A DNA stretch of 64,000 nt, taken from assembly GCF_014839835.1 (NCBI RefSeq), contig NC_071646.1:1178001-1242000 (forward strand). Direction: 5' to 3'. Position 1 is the stretch's first letter; every line of letters starts with the position of its first letter. Shown piece after piece: positions 9,616-21,425 of this stretch. A model generated the notes under the pieces. It saw only the letters and a list, made by a program, of their open reading frames with translations. It was not told the origin of the DNA and did no database searches. This DNA is from Dryobates pubescens (taxonomy: Eukaryota; Chordata; Aves; Piciformes; Picidae). A program made the translations under genes and the position numbers.

Positions 9616-11427
9616 TCTTTTCTCCTAGGAGTGTTGGCACTTTTCAGGCTCTCTCTGTTTAACGACTTAGTGGAATTGGGGATGTTGTTTTTTCAAAGGC
9701 TGTTGTCAGCTCTCCTGCGTTTCTCATCAGGAAGCAACCAGGAGGCCTCTGGCCAGATGAAAAGAAGGACAAAAGCCTCTGACCTGGGGGGCTCTGGGGA
9801 CGTGATGCTTAGGGAGACACCAGAAAGTGCCTTTGACTTTTGCAGTGCCCAGGGAAGAGGCATCAGAGCCTGCTCTGGCTGCAGCGTGGGCTCCTGCCCC
9901 AGGAAGCCTCAGTGTATGCAGTTCTGCCCTTAAATATTTGGGATAAACATTTCCATGAACGATAAGGTTGCAGCATCCAAGGTAAATAAATTGCCTAGCA
10001 AAGGGCCCCTGTGTGACAGCAGGAATCTGCCTTCAGCTTGCTGGGGGAGAGAGATGCCAAGCTGGCATTCCTGCAGGCTGTGCCCCTCCACCCGGGAGGA
10101 GGGGTCCACACCACCCCAAGACTAACCCAGGGATGGCTGCAGGGGGGAGTGGGGCAGGGGACAGCTGCTGAGGGCACCCACGAGTGGGCAGAGAGCTCAG
10201 AGTTTGCAGCTCTGCCTGCCACAAGGCTCAGCTGCACCTCCTGCAAAGCTGGGGAGGGGGGAGGCTGGTGGCACTGCCCCCGGTCCCCATCTTGGCTCTC
10301 TGTGCCCTTCGGCTTGGGGATCAGCTCCTCCAGAGCTCTCAAAGCATTTCCTCCAGCGAGGAAAGGAAAGGAGGAGCCCTGACCGCTCCTCACCATCCCA
10401 TGCCCGGCTCCAGCAGCACGCCCAGGTCCTCCCAGGAGCCTGGAACTACTTAGTGAAGCTCAGCAGGTGCCAGACTCCCTCTGGGCTTGTTTTCTCCTTG
10501 CTTTCCACTGGAATTTCCCAGCCCAAACATCCTCTGCCCCCGGGGAGCCTTACAGAGATCTTTATCGTGCCGAAGGTCCCGGCTGGAGGGGGGAGGAGGG
10601 CTCGGGGCGGTTGGCTGCCGGGGGACACGCTGTACACTGGGGACTCTGCCAGGAAGCCTTTCGAGCTGGGAAGGAAGAGTGTGCCTGGAAAGCACAACAG
10701 CACGGAGCTGGGATCGGCAGGGAGAGAGGATTCAGAGAAAGCTTTGACTTGGAGTGCTGGGGGGGGGGGGGGGGGGGGGGGTTGATGCTGCCTAAAAGGA
10801 GGAAAAACCCTTCTGGGGTAGGGGGAGGTCATCGCTGGTAGCATCTCCCCTTGCCACTGAGCACTGCCGTGGCAGCGGTGTGGGGCAGCTGGAGGAGGGC
10901 TCTCACCGCAGGCAGGGAGGTGGTTGGAGGCTCTGGGTGGATGTGGAGAATGAGCCGGCGTGGAGGGAGCTGTTCCTGCTGCCAGGGAGCTGGATTCCAG
11001 GGACAGTGGTGGGGAGGGAGGTGGCAGCCAGAAGGAGCTGCTGCTGGGCGCTGGGATGGTGTCAGCCAACCTCACATCTCTGGCAGCTGGAGGTGTCCTG
11101 GGGGCCAGCACCTCAGAGGCTTCTGCAGGGCTTGGATGTTGCTCTGGAAAGTTGTCCCCAGCTAGGTCAGATAAGAAGAGAGACCTCTCCAGCAGCTGCA
11201 GGCTGGAAATGGTCCTGACCCAGGATGTGCACCCACAGCACCCACTGGGCTCAGGCACCCACTGTGGGTGCTGGGGCTTGGTGGTCCCACAGGAGGTGCT
11301 GAGGAGCCCTCCCTGCCTGAGCTGGCTCTGGGTGCTGCCACATTCTCCTTTCCCAGGGTGAGTCAGGAGCCAGCCCCATGCCTGAGCTCGGTTTGTGCAC
11401 TCCCCAGGCTCCAGGGCTTCCTTTGCT
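9616..11427. other. Upstream of FMOD, no gene seen; AT-rich island and poly-G
   Basis: An AT-rich, single-copy-looking island at about 9925-10010 (with CTTAAATATTTGGG and GGTAAATAAATTGCC) stands out from GC-rich surroundings and could be regulatory. A run of 23 G lies at 10759-10781. No exon was recognised. Confidence 0.45.
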
Positions 11428-11626
11428 GCAGCAGGGCAGGCTTAGGTTGGACCTGAGGGACAATTTCTTCCCCTTGAGGGCTATTAAGTCCTGGCCCAGG
11501 GCTGCCCAGGGCAGTGGTGGAGTCCCCATCCCTGGAGGGGGCTGCAGGGCTGTGGTGCTGAGGGTTAGCAGTGGAGAGGCTGCTTGGGCTGGATGCTCTC
11601 AAAAGGCTTTTCTGTGATTCCATGAA
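11428..11626 (+). mobile_element. CR1 LINE 3' fragment
   Basis: Forward, diverged CR1 tail with GGGCTGCCCAGGGCAGTGGT, CCCCATCCCTGGAGG and a closing CTTTTCTGTGATTCCATGA. Confidence 0.85.
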
Positions 11627-12059
11627 ACTTTTTCAACAGCTAAACCCTTCTGACAGTTCAAAGCAAGCCCTGAACTGGTGACAGGAACTGGGAACACAGA
11701 GTTCTGCGTGCTCCAGGGCAATGGTTCCTCTCCCTCTTGCAGCCTGGGTCTCATCAGGGGCAGGCAGCTGCTGGCTCTGCTTTGCTTGGGTTTTCTAGCC
11801 CAGGCTGATGTGCACAGAGTCTGTTTGGGTTGGGCTCCTTCCAGCTGTTTGGTGATCAAATGCTCTGGAGCTTTTGTCTTTGAAACCACTGAGCCTGGCC
11901 CCAGCCTGCCCTTGGTTTGCACATCCTGCTCTGGGGGCTGGCAGTGTTGTCCTCCATGCCTGGGTGAGGGCTTCTCAGGATGCTGCTGGCACAAGGACCA
12001 AATGCTTCCCAGTGGAACAAAAGAACCAAAGCTCCTTCTGCCTGCAGGAAGGAGCAGCC

Positions 12060-12450
12060 CCCTGTGGGGACAGGCTGGCAGAGCTGGGGCTGTTCAGCTT
12101 GCAGAAGAGAAGGCTCCAGGGAGACCTGGGAGCAGCCTGGAGTACCTAAGGGGGCTCCAGGAGAGCTGGGAAAGGACTTCTGGCAAGGGATGGGATGAGG
12201 GAGAATGGATTGAAGCTTGAGGAGGGGAGGTTGAGACTGGAGATGGGGAAGAAATTCATGGCAGTGAGGGTGGGGAGATGCTGGCACAGGCTGCCCAGGG
12301 AGGCTATGGCTGTCCCCTCCCTGGAGGTGTTCAGGGCCAGGCTGGATGAGGCCTTGAGGCTGGTGGGAGGTGTCCCTGCCCATGGCAGGGGGCTGGAGCT
12401 GGCTGAGCTCTGAGGTCCCTTCCAACCCCTTCTATTCTGTGGCTCTCTCA
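12060..12450 (+). mobile_element. CR1 LINE 3' fragment
   Basis: Forward CR1 copy starting in the GGGGCTGTTCAGCTTGCAGA segment and running through to TTCTATTCTGTGGCTCTCTC. It is close kin to the copy at 7499-7797 and longer at its 5' side. No reverse-transcriptase coding sequence remains. Confidence 0.94.
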
Positions 12451-14429
12451 GGGAGTGCTGCAAACCCTCTCCTGGGCATCCAAAAGCAGCCAGTGGCAGC
12501 AGGGTGGCTACCTCTGAGCTTCCTTTTCCACTCCCTGCCCCTGCTCTGTGCTCTGCTCTGTGGGCCTGGTGCCACCCCTGAGTGACAGCTCCTGGCCCTC
12601 TGTCCTTGCCCACCCATCCCAGCATGGCCCAGCAGTGAGGGGGGGTGGGGGTCAGGCTGTGCAGCAGCCACAAGCAGCTCCAATTTGCCTTCAGATCTCT
12701 TGGAAGGAGCTCAGGGGAGGGGGAGCAGACCCCAGACCCCTTGGGCCGTGCCCACTGACGTGGCATGGCCACCAGCACTGGGGAGCCCTGGTTTGGCTGG
12801 GGAGGGATTTGCCCCATCCCACCATAATTGCAGGCTGCCTCTGGAGCCTCATCTAATAACTCCCTGGTCTCCTGGGGGCTGTGGATTATTATGGGGTGGA
12901 CTCAGCCAGAGCCAGGAGCGTCCCTGCAGCCTGTCCCACAGCTCCCAGCCCCACAGACATGGCTCTGGGTCCCCACTGCTCTCAGGGTGTTTGCTCTCAT
13001 CCCACCCCCTGCAAAGCCAAGGCTCTGGATCTCCTAAGGCCCTGTCTCTGGGCCCTGGTGTCCCTCCCAGTGCAGCAGGGCTGGTGCCCTGGGCTGTGCT
13101 GGCAGGGGAGGGTCAGAGCTCCTTACAAGCCCTGTAAAATGTGTTTGAAAAGGTTAAGAGCTTAATTTGGAGCAGAGCTGGAAACTCTGAAGCGTTTCCT
13201 CATCCCTCCACTCCCTGGCCCTGCCCCTGCTACCATCTCCATGGCTGACAGAGCCTGGTTGTCAGCATGCAGTGGAGTACCTTGGGGAGCCTCTGGGTCC
13301 TGCAGAGGAGCCAGGAGAGCAGCTGGCACAAGAGCAGCCAAGGGCAAAGCCGCCGACAGGACAGGGAGGGAGCTGCCGTGGTCCTGGCAGGTGTCACAGG
13401 CTCTGCTGCTGCTGGCCTTTGTCACCTGGCATGCAGATGTGTGCCCACAGCTGGCTGGGTTCTGCTCCTGGGTGCCAGGAGCAAAGCTGGCAGGGTGCTG
13501 ACCCTTTCCCAGAGTCATCTTTGGCACCACCACAGCCCAGTCTGCCGCAGCCTGGCACAGAACCTGCCCCCCAGGGTGATGGGTGGCCAAACCCAGAGCC
13601 CCTGTGCTCAGCCATCCCTGCTGGGATGTGGCAGCAACTCCCTGCCCCTTGCTGGCCCCTAGAAGGGGTCAGGGGCACAGCAAGCTCCAGGACATTTGCT
13701 GGTGGTGGCTGCTGTGTGCTGTGAGGCTGAGCAGAGGTGTCCCACCAGCAGCCAGCTCTCCACCAAGGTAGCTCTGAAGGCTGCCAGGTGCTGGCTGCAG
13801 CTGTCCAAGGAGCAGGAGGAAAAAATGCAGCATTTCCTTGCTCAGAGCCTTCAGTTCAGGTTTTCAAAGGCCCTTTGAATGCTTGGCTCCTCTCTGAAGC
13901 CTCCCAGCTCTCCTGAACAAACAGCAGGAGGGAACAGCTCCATCCCAGCCCATGGACTGAGGCTCCTGGATGGGGAAAACCTAACCTCGGGGTTCCTACA
14001 AGTGGGGACCCTCTGAGCCCTCTTGCAAAGCACTGAGCCCAAGGGATGGACCTCTGCCTGTCCCCCAGCCCCAGGCCTCTCCTCTCCAGGGCTCTGTGCA
14101 GAGCTTCTCCTTCTCCAAGGTGAGTTGGGTTCTCAAAGCTGCCTGCAGACAGAGCTGCAGCCCTGGGAGCCAAATATAAACCTGGGGAGAGATTAATAAA
14201 TTATAACCAGCAGCCTGAGCTGCAGCAGGCAGCAAACAGGGAGAGGGCTGTGGAGCACAGAGCTGAGCTGCTGGGGGTCCCCTCCTGCCTCAGCAGGGAC
14301 TGACAGAGAGGAGGAAGGTGACAGTCACCCACCCCAGGGTGCCTTTGAAGCCACCCAACTATCCCTGCTGTGCAATGATGCTGACACCCTTGCAGTGGAG
14401 GAGAGGCTTCTCCCAGAGGACAGAGCAGT
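12451..14429. other. Intergenic, no gene seen
   Basis: Two AT-rich, repeat-free islands stand out: about 12820-12900 (CACCATAATTGCAGG, GGATTATTATGGGG) and about 14160-14225 (CCAAATATAAACC, GATTAATAAATTATAACC). Both could be conserved regulatory DNA, but I cannot align them. The rest shows nothing. Confidence 0.4.
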
Positions 14430-14870
14430 GGTGGGAGGGCTGGAAGCCCTCTGCTGTGAGGCCAGGCTGGGAGAGTTGGGGTTGCTCAGCCTAGAGAAGG
14501 CTCCAGGCAGCCCTTCTGGTGGCTTTTTAGTGCTTCAAGAGGTCAATCATGAAAGCTAGGGACAGGCTTTCGAGCAGGGCCTGCTGTGCCAGGGGAGGGG
14601 GTGATGGTCTGAAGCTGAAAGAGGGAGCTGTGCACCAGGAACAAGGAAGAAACTGCTCATGTTGGGGCATGAGGGTGGTGAGAGCCTGGCCCAGGCTGCC
14701 CAGGGAGGTGGCAGATGCCCCAAGCCTGGCAGCAGGGCAGGGCAGGCTGCCTGAGGCTCTGAGCAGCCTGCTCTGGGTGGGGAGGTCCCTGCTGGCTGCA
14801 GGGAGCTTGGACTGGGTGAGCTTGCAAGGTCCCTGCCCTCCCACACCAGTTTGGGATTGCATGCCCATGC
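14430..14870 (+). mobile_element. CR1 LINE 3' fragment
   Basis: Forward CR1 copy with GGGGTTGCTCAGCCTAGAGA, CTGGCCCAGGCTGCCCAGGG and GCTTGCAAGGTCCCTGCCC. It is diverged and belongs to a different subfamily from the 7499 copy. Confidence 0.88.
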
Positions 14871-15007
14871 AGAGCCTACCTCCCACTGCCCAGAGCCTGG
14901 CATGGATCACCCAGAGCAGAGCTAGACCCGAGGCTGCCTCTAGCCTGGCTCCCATCACCGTGCTTGGGGTTTATTTCTGAGCTGCAAAGACTGCTCCAGA
15001 TTAAAGG

Positions 15008-15062
15008 CAGGGGGGGGGGGGCTAGAATAAGGGGGAGGGGGGGGGTGGGGAGGAAGGGGAAG
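15008..15062. repeat. G-rich tract
   Basis: Several G runs of 5 to 10 bases within 55 bases; potential G-quadruplex on the plus strand. Confidence 0.8.
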
Positions 15063-15479
15063 GGAAAAAACCCACATCCAAAGCTTAGGAGATAAACAGG
15101 AGGTGGAAGCAGGCCGTGGGCGTTCGCTGCTTTCGCTGCTCTTCAGCTGAATGGAGCTGTTCCGAGGGGAGCCTGGGGGTCCTGGCAGTGCCTCTGCGAT
15201 GGGAGGGGGAGGAAAAGAGCATCTGGAAGGAGGCCGTGCTGCAAGGACAGGATTGCCCCCTCGGGCTCAGGCTGCTGATGCCCTCCCTGCCCTGCCCCGG
15301 GGATCTGGGGCTGCCTCCCTTGTGCCCCCTTCTGCCGGTGGGGAGCGGGCGCTGGGCTGCGGCTCAGCCCCCCGGCACGGAGCCCTTTGGAGGGGGGAGG
15401 AGCAGGGGCTGGGGTGGCGAGGGGCTGCCGGGGGTCCGTGGGCAGCCGCAGCAGGGCTGGGGGTGGGCTGGGTGCCGCA

Positions 15480-15545
15480 GGGCTCACGTGGGGGCTGTCA
15501 GCCCGGGAGCGATAATTAACAGTGATCAAAGCAGCTCCTTCCCCG
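15480..15545. promoter_or_regulatory. Candidate regulatory element with E-box, homeodomain and TCF-type sites
   Basis: Within 50 bases lie CACGTG (15485-15490), TAATTA (15513-15518) and GATCAAAG (15524-15531). The stretch is repeat-free and AT-rich inside a GC-rich block. Activity is inferred from motif clustering only. Confidence 0.3.
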
Positions 15546-15794
15546 CAGCCCCCGGCGGGGAGCCTCGGAAACCTCAGCGGCGAGCAGGGGGGAGCCAGCG
15601 GCACCCAGGGCTGCCTTCAGCACGCTCTGCTGCCTTCCTCATCCTCTGCTGCCTTCAGCAGGCAGCTTCTGCTGGGGCTGGGCTGCCCCCCGGAGCCCCA
15701 GCACCCCCGGGGGGCTTTTGCACCCCCAGAGCCCCAGCAAAACAGCCCTAAGAGCATCCAGCCCAAGCTTTAGCCCAGCTCTGGCAAGTCCTTG

Positions 15795-16103
15795 CCTAAA
15801 CCATGCCCCTAAGCTGCACATCTCCTGAACACCTCCAGGGATGGGGACTCCACCACTGCCTTGGGCAGCCTGGGAACCCTCTCTGTGAAGGAATTCTTCC
15901 TGATATCCAACCTAAACTTCCCTTGGTGCAGCCTGAGGCCATCTCCTCTCATCCTATCACTTGTTTCTAGGGAGAAGAGACCAACCCCACCTGGCTCCAG
16001 CCTCCTTTCAGGGAGATGTGGAGAGCCAGGAGGTCTCCCCTCAGCCTCCTCCAGGCTGAACAACCTCAGCTCTCTCCTCCACTCCTCAAGGAACAAGCAA
16101 CAG
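15795..16103 (-). mobile_element. CR1 LINE 3' fragment, left half of a back-to-back pair
   Basis: Reverse CR1 copy with GAACACCTCCAGGGATGGGG, CTTGGGCAGCCTGGGAACCC and CAGGCTGAACAACCTCAGCT. Its truncated 5' end abuts a forward CR1 starting at about 16104. Confidence 0.93.
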
Positions 16104-16345
16104 GTCCAAAGGAAATGGCCTCAAGGTTGGACATTAGGAAACATTTATTGCCCCCAAAGTGTTGCCCAGGCCTGGCCCAGGCTGTCCAGGGCAGTGGTGG
16201 AGTCTCCATCCCTGGAGGGGTTTCAGGGCCCTGGAGCTGTGTTGCTGAGGGCTGTGGGGTGGTGGTGCCCTGGGGCAGGGCTGGGCTAAGGTTGATGATC
16301 TTAAAGATCTCTTCCAACCCAGACGGTTCTAAGATCCTGTGCCAG
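16104..16345 (+). mobile_element. CR1 LINE 3' fragment, right half of a back-to-back pair
   Basis: Forward CR1 copy with CAGGCTGTCCAGGGCAGTGG, CCCTGGAGGGGTTTCAGGGC and TTCCAACCCAGACGGTTCTA. Head-to-head with the copy on its left. Confidence 0.9.
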
Positions 16346-16849
16346 CACACTGTGCCACCCTCACACAGTGCCCTGGGCAGAGGACAGCCTCAGGAGCAGG
16401 AAGATTCTCCTGGGTTTCCCTGGGCAGAGCCAGGCTGGTTGGGGCTCAGCCCCAAGCATGGCATTTGCTACCTGAGAGAGAGAGGTGAGGAGAGGAAAGG
16501 GGGTGCCCAAAGTGGGGCCAAGCTGAGCTCAGGGTCGAGAGGGAGGTGGCTTCTTAGCCCCCATGAGTAACCCCAGGGAAACCAGCTCCTGCTCTCAGGA
16601 ATTCCTTCCTTTACTCCTTTCTTGTTTGGAGGTTGCTCAGCCCCAGCCCACAGCCAGCTCCCTCCCGGCCAGCGCTGTGCTGCAGGGAGGGGCTGGCTGC
16701 CTGTGGCTTTCTCCCTTTCCCCTGCAAGCCTGAGATGCTGATGTGTAAGCTCTGGGTCTCTTTGGCTCCCCAGGTCCTCCATGGCTGAAGCAGCAGCTGC
16801 GGGGAGGAGGCAGGCAGGAAGCCATCCCTGCGGCCACCACCAGGCTCTT

Positions 16850-17300
16850 CCAGCCTCCCGCATGTGCATTTCCACCGCCGCCTGCCCGCGCCGGAGCTGG
16901 GAGGTGTTTGAGCGGAGCGGCTCTGGGATCGCCGGGCTGGAAGGAGCCGGGCAGCGCTCTCCGTGCTGTGCCGATCCCTGCCGGCAGCGGGGGCAGCCCT
17001 GGCGCAGCTCCGCCGCCGAAGAGCCCGGCTCAAGGCAAGCTCCCAAGGGCTTCGCTCGCAGGGAGCCTGACCTTTTCCTTAATAAATCAGCTGCGTTGTT
17101 GGAGGGATGAATAATGCAGGAGCACGGCCGGCCCCGCGCTCAGCTCCGCGGGGAGGGTTTAATTAATCCTCTCCCGTAGCACCCCCAGGGATTGGTGATG
17201 GATGGGGACGGACAGCCCAGGCTGCCGGTGGTGCCCGGCGAGGGCTCCGGAGCGTCCTGCTCACCCCGGAGGGCTTTCCCCCCCGGCAGGTTTGGTTGGA
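16850..17300. promoter_or_regulatory. CpG-rich island without an assigned gene
   Basis: Dense CpG sequence (GCCGCCTGCCCGCGCCGGAG and similar) with embedded AT-rich blocks CTTAATAAATCAGC, GAATAATGCAGG and GTTTAATTAATCC. It lies about 7 kb beyond the candidate FMOD first exon. It could be an alternative promoter or an enhancer. No donor-bounded exon was confidently found. Confidence 0.35.
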
Positions 17301-17671
17301 GGCTTCTCTCTCCGGGTGTGTGAAAGGGGAGGGGGAAATTCCCCTCCACCGTGAAGGTGCTGGGGGGAACCCTGGCAGCCTCCTCGGGGAGACAGCAGCA
17401 ACTTCCTCCCTCCCTGACCTTTTGCTGTTCATAAAGTGGAAGCCTAAGTAAATGTCTCCACCCAGGTGCAGGTAGCAGGGAACCATCAGCAAACACTGGC
17501 ACTGCTGCTGCAGCTTCCAGGAGACCCCCAGGCGTTTAAATGGGACCCAGCCCCAAAGGTGGCCTTGGTCCCAGCAGGGGCCAGGGGTGAGAAGCTGTCT
17601 GCTGGTTTGTCAGCTCAGCAAAAGCTTTGCCCCTGTGGATGGTGCCAGGGACAGTGTTAGTGTGACTGCAG

Positions 17672-17945
17672 GGGGCACAATCCCAGTGTGGCAGAGGCTG
17701 GAAGGGACCTCTGGAGCTCACCCAGTCCAAGCCCCCTGCTTGGGAGCTGCAGAGAGCAAGGAGGTCTCCCTCAGCCTCCCCTTCTCCAGGCTGAACACCC
17801 CCAGCTCCCTCAGCTGCTCCTCCCCAGCCCTGTTCCCCAGACCCTTCCCCAGCTTGGTTTCCCTTCTCTGGACCTGCTCCAGCTCCTCAGTGTCCTTCTT
17901 GGAGTGAGGAGCCCAAACCTGAGCCCAGTGTGGCTGTGCCAGGAT
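17672..17945 (-). mobile_element. CR1 LINE 3' fragment with internal deletion
   Basis: Reverse CR1 copy: GCTGGAAGGGACCTCTGGAG joins within 60 bases to CAGGCTGAACACCCCCAGCT and then CTGGACCTGCTCCAGCTCCT. About 250 bases of the usual tail are missing in between. Confidence 0.88.
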
Positions 17946-19559
17946 GGAGCTCCATGGGTGAGGAAGGGAGGTGAGTGCCACAAGGGAGAGGGCAGCATCA
18001 CCTGGGGGCTGTGGGGTGAGCTGGCAGCAGTGCCAGCAGCATGGGGAATGCTCTTCCTGCTGCCCTCAGCTGAGGGCCAGCTCCTGGTGGCTGCCTGTCC
18101 CCACTGGAGCTGCTCAGGCTCAAGTGCTGCCCTTGGCCGTGGGCGAGGGCCCAGCTGCTGGGGGCCTGAAGGAGCTCCTGTGGGGGAGCAGCTGCAGCAG
18201 GAATTTGCCTCCTCCAACCTCTCTCTTCCTGCCTCCTTCTCCCAGCCTTTCCCCAGCTGTTGAGGGTGATCCTGGGGGTGGTGGTTATAGCTTTGCCCCC
18301 TGGCTGCCACCTGCAAGGCTCAGGGAGCATCTCCCTGGGCTGTGACAACCGCTGGAGCTCCAGCCCTGCTGCCAGCTCCTTCCCAGCGTTTGTCCCTGCT
18401 CCCTGCAGGCTCTGTACACCCCCAGGCTTCCTCCTCCCTCCCTCCCTCCCTCCCAATGAAACGTTTCCGAGCAAGGCTGCCTTGCTGTGCCTGCAGCTTC
18501 ACAGCCCCCCAGCAGGTTGCCTCTGAGGAGCAATTTCAAAGGCTTTAGCCACTCTCTGACTCTCTGCTCTGCTCTGCTCCAGGGTGGCTGCTCCCTCTGG
18601 CTTGGGGGTGACCCTGGAACTGAGATGGCACAGCCCAAGGCACTGCTGTCCCCAGGCTTTGAAGAGATGCCAGGGCAGGGGCACCAAACCTGCCAGCCCC
18701 TGGTGCAAGGCTGGAGCCCTGGGTGTGGCTCTCTGCAGACAACCAGGCCAGGGCTGGAGCCAGCCTGGTATGGAAACCTCTCCTGCTGGCATCTGTGGCT
18801 GCAGCTGCTTCCTTCAGCAGCCAACAGCTATGCAGGGAGGAGTCTGACTGTACCTCAGAGGGTGTCTGGTGGAAAGAAGCTGGGTGGCAGCTGGGTGGCT
18901 GTGTGAGCAGTGCTGGGGAACACAGCCTGCAGTGGGGGAGCTCTGACTCCTTGTGGCAGCCTGGTGCTTGGCTGGGACACCAGCTCCCTGCTCAGAGAGG
19001 AGTGAAGACAACCTCAGGCTGTCAAGGGGCTGCTCAGGATGGACCCTCCTGGGCCCTGGGGACAATCCCCAGCTGCCAAGCAGAGGAGGCTGCCAGCCCC
19101 AGCCATGGCTTGGCTGATGGTCTAAGGAGTCACCAGGCACCTGTGATGTGCCCTGCTCCAGGGGGGGACCAGGCAGAGCTCTCCTGGGGGCATCAGAGGG
19201 CACAGCTCAGATGTCCCTCTCAGCTGGAAGACCACCAGGGCTCTCTGTGCTGTCCTCAGAGCAGCAAGGCTTTGCCTTCCCAGCTCCCCATCCATCTTCT
19301 TGGCTTCCACATCTGCCCTGAGCCATGGGTGCTGCAGGGTCCATCCCCTGCTCTCCTTGCTGGGCAGATCTTTGGTAGCCTATTTCTGTGTGTTGCTGCT
19401 GTCCTGCACACAGCCCCAGCTCATGCTGGGCAGGCTGGCCAGGTATGAGCATGGAGCTGGATCAGTGAGCTTCCAGCCTTGCCTGAAGCCTGCTGAACCC
19501 TGCTGGCACTTTGGTAAGAGCCAGGCCTCTGGGGGTTTGTTGTAGACATCCAGGAGCTT
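17946..19559. other. Intergenic, no gene seen
   Basis: GC-rich sequence with no CR1, exon or RNA gene that I recognise. A short CTCC run lies near 18430-18453. Confidence 0.5.
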
Positions 19560-19922
19560 GGCTGGGAAGCATCAATGAATTCTGCAACTGTTGATGTGGT
19601 TGGGCATCCATTGATCCATCCACCCAGCAACCCAATCACCCATCCATCCACCCAGCCATTGATCCATCCATCCATCCATCCATCCACTGATCCATCCATC
19701 CACCCACCCACCCACCCAATCATCCAGAAACATCAAGGATTGGTTGTGAAGCATCAACATTTCCCTTGGAAGACAACAACTGCATCTATTGATGTGGTCA
19801 TCCATTGATCCATCCATCCATCCATCCATCCATGCACCCATCCAATCATCCATCCACCCATCCAAACATCCATCCATCCAATCATCCAATCATCCATCCA
19901 TCCACCCACCCACCCACCCAGA
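19560..19922. repeat. Duplicated block containing (CATC/CACC)n tetranucleotide arrays
   Basis: Two related halves, about 19565-19730 and 19745-19922. Each has GCATCAA, then TTGATGTGGT, then CATCCATTGATCCATCC, and then a CATC-type array. The arrays themselves are at about 19605-19725 and 19797-19922. The whole microsatellite with its flank was duplicated in tandem. Confidence 0.85.
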
Positions 19923-21204
19923 ACCCCTCCAAGCAACTCCTGCAGCCCAGCCTGTGCAGACAGAGGCTTTGGAGGGAGGGAGGGAGTCCCTGTGGAGCCT
20001 GTGGGGTGCCCTGGGGGCAGCGAGGGGCCGGGGGCGAGCTCGGTGTGGCCCTGGCGGGGCAGCTGCCGGCGCTGCTGGCAGGGGCTGGGCTGCTGGCGAG
20101 ACACAGCTGGAAGGTTCTGCTTTTTTCCAGGCCTGTGTCTCAGTTTCTCTTCAGTGCTGTGTTTTGATTTCCCACTCAAGCTCGCTGTCTCATTTCCTCC
20201 CTCGAGCCCTGCCGCAGGCTGAATTCCGCCAGCGAAGGCCCAGGGCTGCCCTGGAAAACAAACAGTGTGGGACCAGCACCTTCTGCCCCGCTGCCCCACG
20301 GCCCCTGCTGTGGGGCTGGGGGCAGCTCAGGGCAGGGATGCTGAATGCCTTCCCCAGGGGCCTCCCTGGGGACGCAGGGACGGCGTCTGCTGCTGACGCT
20401 CCTCGGGCCGGCGCCGTTCCCACCCTGCGCCTCCCCTGCCAACCCAGGAACCTCCCTTGGCTGGGGCAGGGGTTGGTGGTGGCTAAAAGGGGAGGCCCCA
20501 GCTACACATCTCCAGGCTGCTGTGTCCCCTTCCCCTCTTGGGAAGGTGCTGGGGACCGCAGCAAAGGGCTTGGATCCCTCTCAGTCCCCCAGCATCTGCA
20601 TCCTTCCCCTCGCAGGCTGTGGGAGCAGCTCCCGGAGCATCTGCTTCAGCTGGAAGCAGCTTCAGGGATGCCTTGGAGATGAAAACACTTCCTCTGCTGC
20701 TCCACCTCCACCTGACATTTGGGAAAGCAGAGGCACAGGTCCCTGGAGCTTTGCTGGGGCTGTCAGACTCGCAGCTCAGAGTGCCCAAAGGCCTGAAGCT
20801 GCAGCCTGGGGCACGCTGGCTCCGGGAGGGAGCCTGCAGAGGAATCCTCCCAGCTGCTGGCTGGGGAAATGTCTGTCTGTCCTGGCCAGCAGTGCTGGGC
20901 CAGACCTGGGGGGCTGTCTGTGGTCCCTGATGCAGCTGGCCTGCTGGCTACTGACTTTGGTGGGTCCTCAGCCCCCATTTCTGACTGCTCTGAGGCGCTC
21001 TGTGGGCTGTGTCACCTGCAGCAGAGGTCAGTGGGTGAGGGGTGAATGCTTCCTGTACTTGACCTGCTGCAATGAGCTGGCAGGGCTGGGGCAGAGCTGA
21101 GTGCCTGGTGCTGGAGCACAGCCCAGCTGCCTTCCCAGAGCTCAGACACTCCAGGGAGGTGCCTCAGAGGGGTCAGCCCAGGCTGTCCTGCCCATCCCTG
21201 GGCT
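19923..21204. other. Intergenic, no gene seen
   Basis: No repeat family or exon was recognised. Locally CpG-rich near 19990-20100 and 20380-20430. Confidence 0.45.
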
Positions 21205-21425
21205 ACAGTTCAGCTCCAACAGAGGCCCTGATAGAGCTCCAGATGGGACCCCAGGAGAGCTCCAAATGAGAGCCCAACAGAGACCCCAACAGAGCTCCAA
21301 CAAAGACCCCAATAGAGCTCTGACAGACATCCAGAGCTCCAGCAGAGACTCCAGCAGAGACTTCAAGAGGGCTTTAAGAGAGACCCCACAGGGCTCCCAA
21401 CAGAGCTGCAGCAGAGCCCCCCCAG
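21205..21425. repeat. Degenerate minisatellite, about 20-bp AGAGCTCCAACAGAGACCCC
   Basis: About ten degenerate units built on AGAGCTCCAACAGAGACCCC. Divergence between units suggests an old array. Confidence 0.85.
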
